A stretch of DNA of 21,395 nucleotides, from the NCBI GenBank assembly GCA_050732935.1, contig JBOHRW010000230.1, forward strand, positions 1-21,395, given 5' to 3'. Below, piece after piece: positions 14,672 through 21,395 of this stretch. The position numbers and the translations under genes are program-made. Position 1 is the first letter of the stretch. The number at the start of each line of letters is the position of its first letter. Below the pieces are notes generated by a model. The model saw only the letters and a program-made list of their open reading frames with translations. It was not told where the DNA came from and ran no database searches. Origin of the DNA: DASRVA01 sp050732935. GTDB lineage: Bacteria > Gemmatimonadota > Gemmatimonadetes > JACCXV01 > JAHWKZ01.

Positions 14672-15219
14672 CGCATGACGGGGCGGGTGGGCGAGCGGCG
14701 CGCCGCTTCGCGAAATCCGGCTTGCCGAAAGGCCGAGGCCAGGCCGGTGTACATGAAGACGTCGGGCTTCACGCCGTCGGGCTCGACCGGATAGCCCTCC
14801 ACGATCCGAGCCCCGCGGCCGGCGGCGAACTCCACCGCGGCTCGCAGGAGCTCCACGGTGAGCCCGTGGCGGCGGTGAGGCCGGGCCACGAAGAAGCACG
14901 GGACCGACCAAACGTCGGCATGGTCGTCCACGGGCTTGAGGATCCGCGACCGTTCGAGACGCCCGTACTTGTCGCGCGGCGCGATGGCAATCCATCCGGC
15001 GGGCTCGCCGTCGACGTAGGCCAGGAGGCCCGGCGGGTCGTCGGACTGGACGAGCCGCCTGAGCGCCCGGCGATTCTTGTCCCCTTTCCGCGCCGCGAAC
15101 TGGGCGCCCGTCTGGCGCCAGAACATGCACCAGCAGCCGCCGCAGGCCCCGCGCTCGCCGAAGAGCGCGGCGAGATCGGCCCAGCGCTCGCCGGTCGCGG
15201 GCTCGATGGCGATCTCCAT
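14608..15219 (-). CDS. GNAT family N-acetyltransferase with a CGGCWCMFW motif
   Basis: A 203-residue acetyl-CoA-dependent transferase. The core GNAT motif appears as 'VPCFFVARPHRRHGLTVELL' (about residues 106-125), where R-x-x-x-G binds the CoA pyrophosphate. Before it lies 'PPGLLAYVDGEPAGWIAIAPR'. An N-terminal Cys-rich segment CGGCWCMFW (about 26-34) is a conserved feature of a GNAT subgroup whose substrate I do not know. The C-terminal tail (RYEVEGSKKRSNSVLQGGPSA) extends past the NRDE stop and ends inside that gene. ATG 15219 begins MEIAIEPATG. It is divergent from gcvH. Confidence 0.86.
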   Translation of the reverse strand: MEIAIEPATGERWADLAALFGERGACGGCWCMFWRQTGAQFAARKGDKNRRALRRLVQSDDPPGLLAYVDGEPAGWIAIAPRDKYGRLERSRILKPVDDHADVWSVPCFFVARPHRRHGLTVELLRAAVEFAAGRGARIVEGYPVEPDGVKPDVFMYTGLASAFRQAGFREAARRSPTRPVMRYEVEGSKKRSNSVLQGGPSA

Positions 15220-15275
15220 GGACGGAAAGATAGGAAGGCGAAAGCCGGCGAGCCCGCGGTCATTCCCCGCATTCG

Positions 15276-15304
15276 TTGACGCCCTCCTGGGGCGCCGTTA
15301 ACGT
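15276..15304 (+). promoter_or_regulatory. Candidate promoter of gcvHP
   Basis: TTGACG (15276-15281) is spaced 17 bases from TAACGT (15299-15304), and gcvH starts 55 bases after the -10 box. The -35 fits consensus at five of six positions. The -10 matches only at T1, A2 and T6, the positions most important in vivo. The remaining 55-base leader is too short to hold a glycine riboswitch aptamer. Confidence 0.35.
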
Positions 15305-15359
15305 TTCGCCTCTTTCCTGTCCAGCGCGGTCGCAGAGAAGATCCAATCCCGAGGGTGTC

Positions 15360-15746
15360 ATGGCGGACGTACCCGAAGAGCTGCGCTACAGCGAGGACCA
15401 CGAGTGGGTGCGGTTCGACGCCGATTCCGGCGTCGCCACGGTCGGGATCACCGACTATGCGCAGGGAGAGCTCGGGGACGTCGTCTTCCTGGAGTTCCCG
15501 GCGGCGGGCACGGAGGTCGAGAAGAAGGGAACCTGCGGGACGATCGAGGCGGTCAAGACGGTGGCCGATCTCTACGCCCCGTTCGCCGGCGAGATCGTCG
15601 AGAGCAACACCGCGCTCGAGGACCATCCGGAACGGGTGAACCAGGATCCCTACGGCGACGGCTGGATGCTCAGGATCCGGGTCGCCGATCCGGGCGCGCT
15701 CGAGGGCCTGATGGACGCCGCCGCCTATCGCAGCCACATCGGCTGA
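15360..15746 (+). CDS. gcvH: Glycine cleavage system H protein
   Basis: The lipoyl carrier of the glycine cleavage complex, which shuttles the aminomethyl group between P, T and L proteins. The 128 residues include 'YSEDHEWVRFD' at the N-terminus, 'GITDYAQGELGDVVFLEFP' at 29-47 and the lipoylation site K66 in 'GTIEAVKTV'. The site reads AVKT rather than the common SVKA, which is still acceptable for the family. ATG 15360 is preceded by GAGGG at 15351-15355. The gcvP start follows 10 bp after the stop, so the pair forms an operon. A LipM/LplA-type gene 5 kb downstream is a plausible supplier of octanoyl or lipoyl groups for K66. Confidence 0.97.
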   Translation: MADVPEELRYSEDHEWVRFDADSGVATVGITDYAQGELGDVVFLEFPAAGTEVEKKGTCGTIEAVKTVADLYAPFAGEIVESNTALEDHPERVNQDPYGDGWMLRIRVADPGALEGLMDAAAYRSHIG

Positions 15747-15756
15747 GATCCCGATC

Positions 15757-18666
15757 ATGAATCCCGAAACCCGCACGGAACCGGTGACGGTGGAGGAGAT
15801 GCCGACACCCCTGGCGCCCGATGAGCGCTTCGCCGACCGCCACATCGGCCCCCGGGCGGGAGACCTCCCCGCGATGCTGGGCACACTCGGATACGAGAGC
15901 TTGGACGAGCTCACCGACGCGGTCGTGCCCGAGGGGATCCGCCTGAACCGCCCCCTCGAGCTGCTCCCGCCCGCGAGCGAGCCCGAAGCGCTTGCCGAGC
16001 TGGGGGCGTTGGCCGGCCGGAACCGGGTCTCCAAGAGCTACATCGGCATGGGCTACCACGACACCTTCACGCCGCCCGTGATCCTGCGCAACATCATCGA
16101 GAACCCGGGCTGGTACACGGCCTACACCCCCTACCAGGCGGAGATCGCCCAGGGACGGATGGAGGCGCTCCTGGCCTTCCAGACGATGGTCGCGGACCTG
16201 ACGGCTCTGCCGGTCGCCAACGCCTCGCTGCTGGACGAGGGAACGGCCGCCGCCGAAGCGATGGCGATGACGATCGCCGTGACCGGACGGGAGAAGGGCG
16301 CCTATCTGGTCGATCGTGGCTGTCACCCGCAGACGATCGCGGTGGTTCGGACGCGGGCGGAGGCGCGCGGGATCCCGGTCGAGGTGACGGATGTCCGGGA
16401 GGCCGACCCCGATGGCGGCGTGGCCGGCGTTCTCGTCCAGTATCCCACCACCGAGGGCGCGATCGAGGGCTATCGGGAGCTCTGCGAGCGGGCCCACGCC
16501 GCCGGCGCGTTGGTGACGGCGGCGACCGACCTTCTCGCCTTAGCACTCCTCGTCCCGCCCGGAGAGTGGGGCGCGGACATCGCGGTGGGGAACAGCCAGC
16601 GCTTCGGCGTGCCGCTGGGATACGGCGGCCCCCACGCAGCCTTCTTCGCCGCCCGGCCGGAGCACGTCCGCAGCATGCCGGGGCGGATCATCGGCGTGAC
16701 CAAGGATGCGGCGGGACACGAGGCCTACCGGATGGCGCTCCAGACCCGCGAGCAGCACATCCGCAAGGAGCGCGCGACCAGCAACGTCTGCACCGCCCAG
16801 GTGCTGCTGGCCGTGGTCGCCGCGATGTACGCGGTCTACCACGGACCGGAGGGAATCGAGCGGATCGCCCGCCGCGTGCACGGCCTGGCTGGCCGGCTGG
16901 CCGAGGGGCTCCGGCGGCAGGGCCACGAGATCGTCCACGGGACCTGGTTCGACACTCTGACGGTCGATGTCGAAGCGGCCGCTCCGATCCACGCGGCGGC
17001 CCGGGAGAGGGGGATCGACCTGCGCCCGATGGGCGAATCCCGGATCGGGATCGCCCTGGACGAGACGACGCGGCCGGAGGACGTCCTGGACCTGCTCGAG
17101 GTCTTCGGAGGCGAGGGATCCGGTATCGGCGCCCACGGTACCGATGCCATCGCGGGCGGGGACCCGATTCCCCAGCCGCTCGCGCGGCGGAGCCCGTTTC
17201 TCACGCATCCGGTCTTCCACCGCCACCGGTCGGAGACCGAGATGCTCCGCTACCTCAAGCGCCTCGAGAACCGCGACTTCTCGCTCGTCCACGGCATGAT
17301 CCCGCTCGGATCGTGCACGATGAAGCTGAACGCTACGACCGAGATGCTTCCGGTGACGTGGGAGCCGTTCGGCCGGATCCATCCGTTCGCGCCGCGCGAG
17401 CGGGCCGAGGGCTACCAGGAGCTCGTGCGCCAGCTCGAGGACCAGCTCGCCGAGATCACCGGCTTCGCGCGGATCTCGCTGCAGCCCAACGCCGGATCGC
17501 AGGGCGAGCTGGCGGGACTCCTCGTGATCCGGGCCTTCCACCGGGATCGCGGCGAAGCCGGACGCACCACGTGCCTGATCCCGCAGTCGGCGCACGGGAC
17601 GAACCCGGCCAGCGCGGTCATGGCGGGGATGAAGGTCGTCCCCGTCAAGACCAACGGGGACGGCAACATCGACATCGAGGATTTGCGGGAGAAGGCCACC
17701 GGGCACGCCGACGACCTGGGCGCCATCATGGTCACCTATCCCTCGACCCACGGCGTCTTCGAGGCCTCGATCCGCGAGGTCTGCGACATCGTCCACGAGC
17801 ACGGCGGCCAGGTCTACATCGACGGGGCCAACATGAACGCCCAGGTCGGGCTGGCGCGGCCCGGTGATTACGGGGCCGACGTCTGCCACCTGAACCTGCA
17901 CAAGACGTTCTGCATCCCGCACGGCGGGGGCGGCCCGGGGATGGGGCCCATCGGGGTGGCCGCGCATCTGGCGCCGTATCTCCTCGACCATCCGATCGTG
18001 CCCCTGGGGATCCCGGAGCCCTGCGGGACCATCTCCGCTGCGCCCTGGGGGAGCCCCTCCATCCTGCCGATCTCGTGGGCCTACATCCGGATGATGGGCC
18101 CGGACGGGCTCAAGCGCGCCAGCCAGGTGGCGATCCTGAACGCCAACTACGTGGCCCGCCGACTGACCGGGCACTACGAGCTCCTCTACGCCGGCCAGCA
18201 CGGACTGATCGGCCACGAGTGCATCCTCGACACGCGGCCGTTCCGCCGGACGGCGGGCGTCGATGTCGAGGACATTGCCAAGCGGCTCATCGATTACGGC
18301 TTCCACGCCCCGACGATCTCGTTCCCGGTGCCGGGAACGATGATGGTCGAGCCCACCGAGAGCGAGCCCAAGGAGGAGCTCGATCGCTTCGTCGAGGCGA
18401 TGATCGCCATCCGCGAGGAGATCGGGGAGATCGAGGAGGGCCGCGCGGAGCGGGGCGACAACCTGCTCAAGAACGCGCCGCACACGCTGGAGGCGGTGAC
18501 GGCCGACGACTGGCCCCATCCCTACTCCCGCCAGCGGGCCGCCTTCCCGACCCCGGAGAGTCGCGACCACAAGGTGTGGCCGGTGGTGGGCCGGGTGGAC
18601 GCGGCGTACGGGGACAGGAACCTGATCTGCACGTGCCCTGCGGTGGAGGCGTTTTCGGACGATTGA
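15757..18666 (+). CDS. gcvP: Glycine dehydrogenase (decarboxylating), single-chain P protein
   Basis: The PLP-dependent P protein decarboxylates glycine and passes the aminomethyl group to lipoyl-GcvH. At 969 residues it is the fused form (P1 plus P2 halves), close to the usual 950-960. N-terminal half: RHIGP at 28-32, 'KSYIGMGYHDTFTPPVILRN' and 'NSQRFGVPLGYGGPHAAFFA'. C-terminal half: 'VHGMIPLGSCTMKLNATTEM', and the PLP lysine K716 in 'HLNLHKTFCIPHGGGGPGMG'. No gcvT or lpd gene lies nearby, so the complex is encoded in at least two loci. No clear ribosome binding site precedes ATG 15757, and translation coupled to gcvH is likely. A toxin-antitoxin pair lies downstream. Confidence 0.98.
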   Translation: MNPETRTEPVTVEEMPTPLAPDERFADRHIGPRAGDLPAMLGTLGYESLDELTDAVVPEGIRLNRPLELLPPASEPEALAELGALAGRNRVSKSYIGMGYHDTFTPPVILRNIIENPGWYTAYTPYQAEIAQGRMEALLAFQTMVADLTALPVANASLLDEGTAAAEAMAMTIAVTGREKGAYLVDRGCHPQTIAVVRTRAEARGIPVEVTDVREADPDGGVAGVLVQYPTTEGAIEGYRELCERAHAAGALVTAATDLLALALLVPPGEWGADIAVGNSQRFGVPLGYGGPHAAFFAARPEHVRSMPGRIIGVTKDAAGHEAYRMALQTREQHIRKERATSNVCTAQVLLAVVAAMYAVYHGPEGIERIARRVHGLAGRLAEGLRRQGHEIVHGTWFDTLTVDVEAAAPIHAAARERGIDLRPMGESRIGIALDETTRPEDVLDLLEVFGGEGSGIGAHGTDAIAGGDPIPQPLARRSPFLTHPVFHRHRSETEMLRYLKRLENRDFSLVHGMIPLGSCTMKLNATTEMLPVTWEPFGRIHPFAPRERAEGYQELVRQLEDQLAEITGFARISLQPNAGSQGELAGLLVIRAFHRDRGEAGRTTCLIPQSAHGTNPASAVMAGMKVVPVKTNGDGNIDIEDLREKATGHADDLGAIMVTYPSTHGVFEASIREVCDIVHEHGGQVYIDGANMNAQVGLARPGDYGADVCHLNLHKTFCIPHGGGGPGMGPIGVAAHLAPYLLDHPIVPLGIPEPCGTISAAPWGSPSILPISWAYIRMMGPDGLKRASQVAILNANYVARRLTGHYELLYAGQHGLIGHECILDTRPFRRTAGVDVEDIAKRLIDYGFHAPTISFPVPGTMMVEPTESEPKEELDRFVEAMIAIREEIGEIEEGRAERGDNLLKNAPHTLEAVTADDWPHPYSRQRAAFPTPESRDHKVWPVVGRVDAAYGDRNLICTCPAVEAFSDD

Positions 18667-18709
18667 GGCCATCCAGCGCTTGCTCGCGCGAGTCAGAACC
18701 CGGCAACCG

Positions 18710-18744
18710 ACTCGGAAGTTGCGAGCTTCCGACCACTTCCGAGT
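18710..18744. promoter_or_regulatory. 10-bp inverted repeat with an extra half-site, after gcvP and before the antitoxin gene
   Basis: ACTCGGAAGT (18710-18719) and ACTTCCGAGT (18735-18744) are perfectly complementary around 15 bases. Inside the spacer a third CTTCCG (18726-18731) pairs with the first arm in an alternative, shorter hairpin, so the element holds three copies of the CTTCCG/CGGAAG unit. It starts 43 bases after the gcvP stop. There is no T-run behind it, so it is either a factor-dependent or weak terminator for gcvP or an operator for the toxin-antitoxin genes. Confidence 0.5.
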
Positions 18745-18786
18745 GGGGTTCTATCATATGACCAGCCATACCAACTGCGGAGAGTC

Positions 18787-18806
18787 GCACGTATATTGCA
18801 CGTGCA
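18787..18806 (+). promoter_or_regulatory. Candidate autoregulatory operator/-10 region of the MazEF-type pair
   Basis: GCACGTATATTGCACGTGC holds two GCACGT copies 11 bp apart (one helical turn), the second embedded in the perfect palindrome TGCACGTGCA (18797-18806). The flanking GCACGT and ACGTGC arms form an inverted repeat that encloses TATATT (18792-18797), a five-of-six match to the -10 box. The antitoxin start is 12 bases downstream, after GGAGGG. This is the position expected for self-repression by an antitoxin or toxin-antitoxin complex. No good -35 box is visible. Confidence 0.5.
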
Positions 18807-18818
18807 GCCGGAGGGATC

Positions 18819-19049
18819 ATGCAGAAGAAGCTGACCATCACGATCGACGAGCGGGTTTACGAGGGCTTGTACCGGGTCGTCGGACCACGACGGATCAGTC
18901 GGTTCATCGAGCGGCTCGTCCGACCGCACGTGATTCAGGGAGACCTGGACGAGGCCTATGCGCGAATGGCGGCCGACGAAGCGCGCGAAGTGGAGGCCTC
19001 GGAATGGGCGGATTCCCTGATCCCGGACGTGGCCGATGAAGCGCGGTGA
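18819..19049 (+). CDS. MazE-type antitoxin of a type II toxin-antitoxin pair
   Basis: A 76-residue acidic protein. The N-terminal 'KKLTITIDERVYEGLYRVVG' followed by 'RRISRFIERLVRPHV' resembles a ribbon-helix-helix DNA-binding head (strand at residues 3-11, then two helices). The acidic C-terminus ('DLDEAYARMAADEAREVEA', 'SLIPDVADEAR') would be the toxin-binding, unfolded part. It neutralises the toxin encoded immediately downstream and probably represses the operon through the palindromes upstream. GGAGGG at 18810-18815 sets ATG 18819. The stop overlaps the toxin start by 14 bases, typical of coupled pairs. I do not see the AbrB-like fold of classical MazE, so the label is by partner and size. 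Confidence 0.88.
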   Translation: MQKKLTITIDERVYEGLYRVVGPRRISRFIERLVRPHVIQGDLDEAYARMAADEAREVEASEWADSLIPDVADEAR

Positions 19050-19356
19050 GGTATGGTGGGTGAACTTCGATCCATCGGTTGGAGGCGAGATCCGGAAGCG
19101 TCGTCCGGCGGTCATCGTCAGCAATGATGCTTCGAACCGTCATCTGAATCGCCTCCAGGTCGTTCCCCTTACCAGCCGCGTGGAGCGACTGTACCCCAGC
19201 GAGGCCTTCGTCTCGATCCGGGGCAAGAGGTCCAAGGCCATGGCCGACCAGCTGACCACGGCGAGCAAGACGCGCCTGTTGAGGCGGGTGGGAGCGCTTT
19301 CCGATCCCGATCTGCAGTCGCTCGAGGATGCAATTCGAGTGCAGCTCGGGCTCTGA
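19036..19356 (+). CDS. mazF: MazF/PemK family mRNA-endoribonuclease toxin
   Basis: A 106-residue toxin expected to cut mRNA at short sequence motifs and halt translation until neutralised by the antitoxin. Signatures: 'KRGEVWWVNFDPSVGGEIRK' at the N-terminus, 'KRRPAVIVSND' with R23 corresponding to the conserved catalytic Arg, 'VVPLTSR' with T46 in the conserved Thr position, and 'AMADQLTTASKTRLLRRVG' in the C-terminal strand and helix. The length is normal and all key residues appear intact, so it should be active. It overlaps the antitoxin by 14 bases. The cleavage specificity cannot be predicted from sequence. Confidence 0.94.
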   Translation: MKRGEVWWVNFDPSVGGEIRKRRPAVIVSNDASNRHLNRLQVVPLTSRVERLYPSEAFVSIRGKRSKAMADQLTTASKTRLLRRVGALSDPDLQSLEDAIRVQLGL

Positions 19357-19396
19357 TCACCGCCACTTGTGATGCGCTATCGTGGAGGAGGTTGAC

Positions 19397-20083
19397 ATGG
19401 CCAAGCTGACCTGGCACGGACACGCCTGCTTCGAGTACGAGACGTCGGAAGGGAAGATCCTCATCGACCCCTTCCTCTCGGAGAATCCCAACGCCGATGT
19501 AGGGCCCGACGACATCCAGGGGATCGCCGCGATCGTGGTCTCCCACGGTCATGGCGACCACTGGGGCGACACGGTCGCGATCGCGACGCGGACAGGGGCG
19601 ATGGTGGTCGCCGCCTACGAGCTGGCGGCGCTGGCCGAGAAAGAGGGCTGCAAGGCGCACGGGCTGGCCTGCGGGGGCGGCCGTCAGTTCGACTTCGGCC
19701 ACGTCAAGCTCGTCCCCGCGGCGCACGGCTCGCGCACCGACGCCGATCCCGCCTACTCGACCAATCCCTGCGGGATCGTGATCACCGCCGAGGACAAGAT
19801 CTTCTACCACGCCGGCGACACCGCGCTCACCGCCGACCTCAAGCTGCTCGGCCAGCTCTACGACTTCGACTGCGCGTGCCTGCCGATCGGCGACAACTAC
19901 ACGATGGGGCCGGAGGACGCGCTCAAGGCCGTCCAGTGGATCCAGCCGGATCTCGTTGTCCCGATGCACTACGACACCTTCGAGCTGATCCAGCAGGACG
20001 CACAGGAGTGGAAGGAGCTCGTCGAGCGGCGCACGCGCTCGAAGTGCGAGGTGCTGGAGCCGGGCGGGAGCGTGGAGTTCTGA
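19397..20083 (+). CDS. UPF0173 metal-dependent hydrolase (metallo-beta-lactamase fold)
   Basis: A 228-residue cytoplasmic hydrolase of the YtkL/UPF0173 family, substrate unknown. The metal site is complete: H50-G-H52-G-D54-H55 (HGHGDHWGD), the later His in 'VPAAHGSRTD', the Asp in 'FYHAGDTALTAD' and the His in 'VVPMHYDTFEL'. It opens MAKLTWHGHACFEYE, as in other members. The open frame also starts at GTG 19382, but a strong GGAGGAGG at 19384-19391 lies five bases before ATG 19397, which decides the start. It follows the toxin by 40 bp and may share its transcript, although it has no evident functional link. Confidence 0.95.
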   Translation: MAKLTWHGHACFEYETSEGKILIDPFLSENPNADVGPDDIQGIAAIVVSHGHGDHWGDTVAIATRTGAMVVAAYELAALAEKEGCKAHGLACGGGRQFDFGHVKLVPAAHGSRTDADPAYSTNPCGIVITAEDKIFYHAGDTALTADLKLLGQLYDFDCACLPIGDNYTMGPEDALKAVQWIQPDLVVPMHYDTFELIQQDAQEWKELVERRTRSKCEVLEPGGSVEF

Positions 20084-20099
20084 GGCCGGTCCCCGCGCT

Positions 20100-20118
20100 T
20101 CCCGACCGCTGATCGGGA
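20100..20118 (+). terminator. Short hairpin after the UPF0173 gene
   Basis: TCCCGA and TCGGGA pair around a seven-base loop (CCGCTGA), 16 bases after the stop. An alternative outer pairing GGTCCC/GGGACC overlaps it. The hairpin has no following T-run, so if it stops transcription it would do so with help from Rho or weakly. Confidence 0.3.
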
Positions 20119-20152
20119 CCACTACGAGGGGCTGGAGTGTAAAGCTTCCGAA

Positions 20153-20656
20153 ATGAGCACCCGGAACAGAATCCCTCCGGCGATCGCCATCTTAGTCATC
20201 GTGGTGGTTATTGCCTCGGCTTGCCAGGAAAGCACGGGGCCCGGCGACGGCGATCTCAGGCCGGAGGCGGCCAGCCGGGCGAACCCGCACCTCGCGGTCT
20301 CCGGCGACTCGATGGCCGACCTCTTCGTCCCGCCCGTCGCGATCGTGGGACGCGTGGTGGACGAGGCGACCGGGACCGGGATCGACGGCGCCTACGTCAT
20401 CGTGCTGCGTCCGGGTGTCACCCACGACGAGTGGGAGGCGAGCGCCGGCGAGGAGACGGTGTCTCTGATGGCCGGCGTGGCCCGCTCCGATGGGAGCGGA
20501 CGCTATCGGGTCGAGGATCTCGTCCGCGATCGCGACTACACGGTCTTGATCGCGGCCCACGGATATCGTCCCGCCATCTTCGAGGAGGGACTCTCCCTGC
20601 TGAGCAGCGACTCGAGTCCGACCCGCATCGAGCCCGTCCCGCTCCAGCCGCGATGA
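20153..20656 (+). CDS. Lipoprotein with carboxypeptidase regulatory-like (CarboxypepD_reg) domain
   Basis: A 167-residue exported protein. The hydrophobic signal (residues 8-20) ends with the lipobox IASAC, Cys24, followed by 'QESTGPGDG', a spacer style common in Gemmatimonadota lipoproteins. The mature region 'AIVGRVVDEATGTGIDGAYV' (about 63-82) and 'GSGRYRVEDLVRDRDYTVLI' with 'AAHGYRPA' match the beta-sandwich carboxypeptidase regulatory-like domain seen in outer membrane and secreted proteins. It is a single, stand-alone domain without a TonB receptor next to it. No strong ribosome binding site precedes ATG 20153. A GC-rich palindrome lies 11 bases after the stop. Confidence 0.82.
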   Translation: MSTRNRIPPAIAILVIVVVIASACQESTGPGDGDLRPEAASRANPHLAVSGDSMADLFVPPVAIVGRVVDEATGTGIDGAYVIVLRPGVTHDEWEASAGEETVSLMAGVARSDGSGRYRVEDLVRDRDYTVLIAAHGYRPAIFEEGLSLLSSDSSPTRIEPVPLQPR

Positions 20657-20667
20657 GCCCGGGCCTG

Positions 20668-20683
20668 CCGGCCGCGCGGCCGG
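20668..20683. terminator. 16-bp GC palindrome after the lipoprotein gene, possible terminator
   Basis: CCGGCCGCGCGGCCGG is a perfect palindrome starting 11 bases after the lipoprotein stop and extending by a G-T pair. It is followed by CCCCCCTTT rather than a true T-run. It is therefore a candidate weak intrinsic or factor-dependent terminator, sitting between the lipoprotein and the LipM-like gene. Confidence 0.35.
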
Positions 20684-20721
20684 TCGTCCCCCCTTTGGCC
20701 GCCCGGTAGCTTCCCGACGAC

Positions 20722-21395
20722 ATGGAAGAAAGACCACATCGCTGGCGACTCCTCGTGACGGGTCCGGCCAGGGGTGACTGGAACATGGCCTGTGACGGGG
20801 CCCTCCTGGAGGCAAGCGGCCGTGGCGAAGCCCCACCCACCGTCCGCTTCTACGCCTGGGACCCCCCGGCCGTGAGCCTGGGCCGGCACCAGCCCGGGCC
20901 GGAACCCTCGGCTCGTGCCGCGCTGAGCGCCCTGGGGATCGACTGGGTCCGCCGGCCGACGGGCGGGCGGCTGGTCTATCACGGAGCGCCGGGCGAGGAG
21001 CTCACCTACAGCCTCGTGGCGCCGCTGGACGAGGCGTCGCTGAAGGGCGGGCTGAGCGCGGCCTACCGGCGGATCCACGAGGCGCTGGCGGCCGGCCTGG
21101 CGCGGCTGGGGATCGCGGCCACTTTAGCCCCGCGCGCCGCCAGACGCGCCGGTGGGATGCTCCCGCCGCGCAGCAGGCTCGCCTGCTTCGCGACCTCGGT
21201 GCCCCACGAGATCGTCGCGGACGGCCGAAAGCTCGTCGGAAGCGCCCAGCGCCGATCGCGGAACGCCCTCCTTCAACACGGCTCGCTCCCCGTGGCCGGG
21301 GATCCGGCCTTCGTGCCGGCTCGGATCTGGCCGGGCAGCCTGGACCCCGGGGCCGTCACGACGGTCTCGGCAGCCGCTGGTCGCGTCGTGGGGGG
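20722..21395 (+). CDS. LipM/LplA-type octanoyltransferase or lipoate-protein ligase, N-terminal part (3' end outside window)
   Basis: The frame is open from ATG 20722 to the window edge (224 residues, no stop). It belongs to the biotin/lipoate ligase fold: 'WRLLVTGPARGDWNMACDGA' (8-27), 'PPAVSLGRHQPGP' (48-60), RRPTGGR (77-83), 'EELTYSLVAP' and 'GRKLVGSAQRR' (168-178), then 'LLQHGSL'. K170 is the family's conserved lysine. C155 in 'RLACFATSVPHEIV' matches the position of the catalytic Cys of LipM octanoyltransferases, so I favour octanoyl transfer from acyl carrier protein to GcvH over ATP-dependent ligation. The loop 'HGAPGEELTYS' is a few residues longer than usual. Lying 2 kb past a toxin-antitoxin pair and 5 kb from gcvH, it may serve lipoylation of GcvH. 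The start lacks a good ribosome binding site. Confidence 0.85.
   Translation, partial: MEERPHRWRLLVTGPARGDWNMACDGALLEASGRGEAPPTVRFYAWDPPAVSLGRHQPGPEPSARAALSALGIDWVRRPTGGRLVYHGAPGEELTYSLVAPLDEASLKGGLSAAYRRIHEALAAGLARLGIAATLAPRAARRAGGMLPPRSRLACFATSVPHEIVADGRKLVGSAQRRSRNALLQHGSLPVAGDPAFVPARIWPGSLDPGAVTTVSAAAGRVVG

Noticed and set aside
15305..15359. Possible glycine riboswitch in front of gcvH
   Set aside because: The leader after the best promoter is only about 55 bases and shows no aptamer-like core, too short for the known glycine riboswitch.
16540..18672. 710-codon open frame antisense to gcvP
   Set aside because: It mirrors the codon pattern of gcvP, which is certain, and shows only low-complexity Asp/Arg/Val-rich sequence.
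19356..19373. ATCAC/GTGAT inverted repeat after the toxin gene as a terminator
   Set aside because: Only five base pairs with an eight-base loop and no T-run.

Overview
This is a 21.4 kb piece of a GC-rich bacterial chromosome. I see no rRNA, tRNA, CRISPR array, insertion sequence, integrase or phage gene. The many lipoproteins, one with a '...CQESTGP' type N-terminus, plus DUF885 and M20 peptidases, dienelactone hydrolase and single-chain GcvP, are what I would expect from Gemmatimonadota or a neighbouring phylum such as Acidobacteriota. That placement is inference from gene style, not a search.

Left part (1-4942). The window opens inside the C-terminus of a YgfZ/CAF17-type Fe-S protein, followed closely by a PduO-type cobalamin adenosyltransferase. 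On the minus strand lie a DtxR-family metalloregulator and an orphan FeoA with its own recognisable promoter, preceded by a lipoprotein. The plus strand then carries a PhzF isomerase, a lipoprotein-anchored dienelactone hydrolase and a YwaF/TIGR02206 membrane protein.

Middle (4943-13886). Two exported proteins sit in tandem: an uncharacterised secreted protein and an OmpA-domain protein with two related N-terminal beta domains. A minus-strand methyltransferase and a plus-strand M20 dipeptidase diverge from a region holding a near-perfect 24-bp dyad. A compact minus-strand operon follows: DUF885 metallopeptidase, zinc-type alcohol dehydrogenase, YajQ and a lipoprotein. Its outer two junctions both use the same CGATGATG stop/start overlap. 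A small zinc-ribbon membrane protein diverges from this operon.

Right part (13931-21395). An NRDE/TANGO2-like gene and a GNAT gene converge and overlap by 64 bp. The glycine cleavage pair gcvH-gcvP comes next, without gcvT or lpd. A MazEF-type toxin-antitoxin pair with conspicuous inverted repeats upstream lies directly after gcvP. Then come a UPF0173 metal-dependent hydrolase, a lipoprotein, and a truncated LipM/LplA-type acyltransferase that carries both a candidate catalytic Cys and the conserved Lys. GcvH is the natural acceptor of such an enzyme, so gcvH, gcvP and this gene plausibly act in one pathway.

Most of the window is ordinary chromosomal housekeeping and envelope genes. The least explained parts are the secreted-protein/OmpA pair, the zinc-ribbon membrane protein, the toxin-antitoxin control region and the 24-bp dyad. 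I did not find a clearly new multi-gene system.
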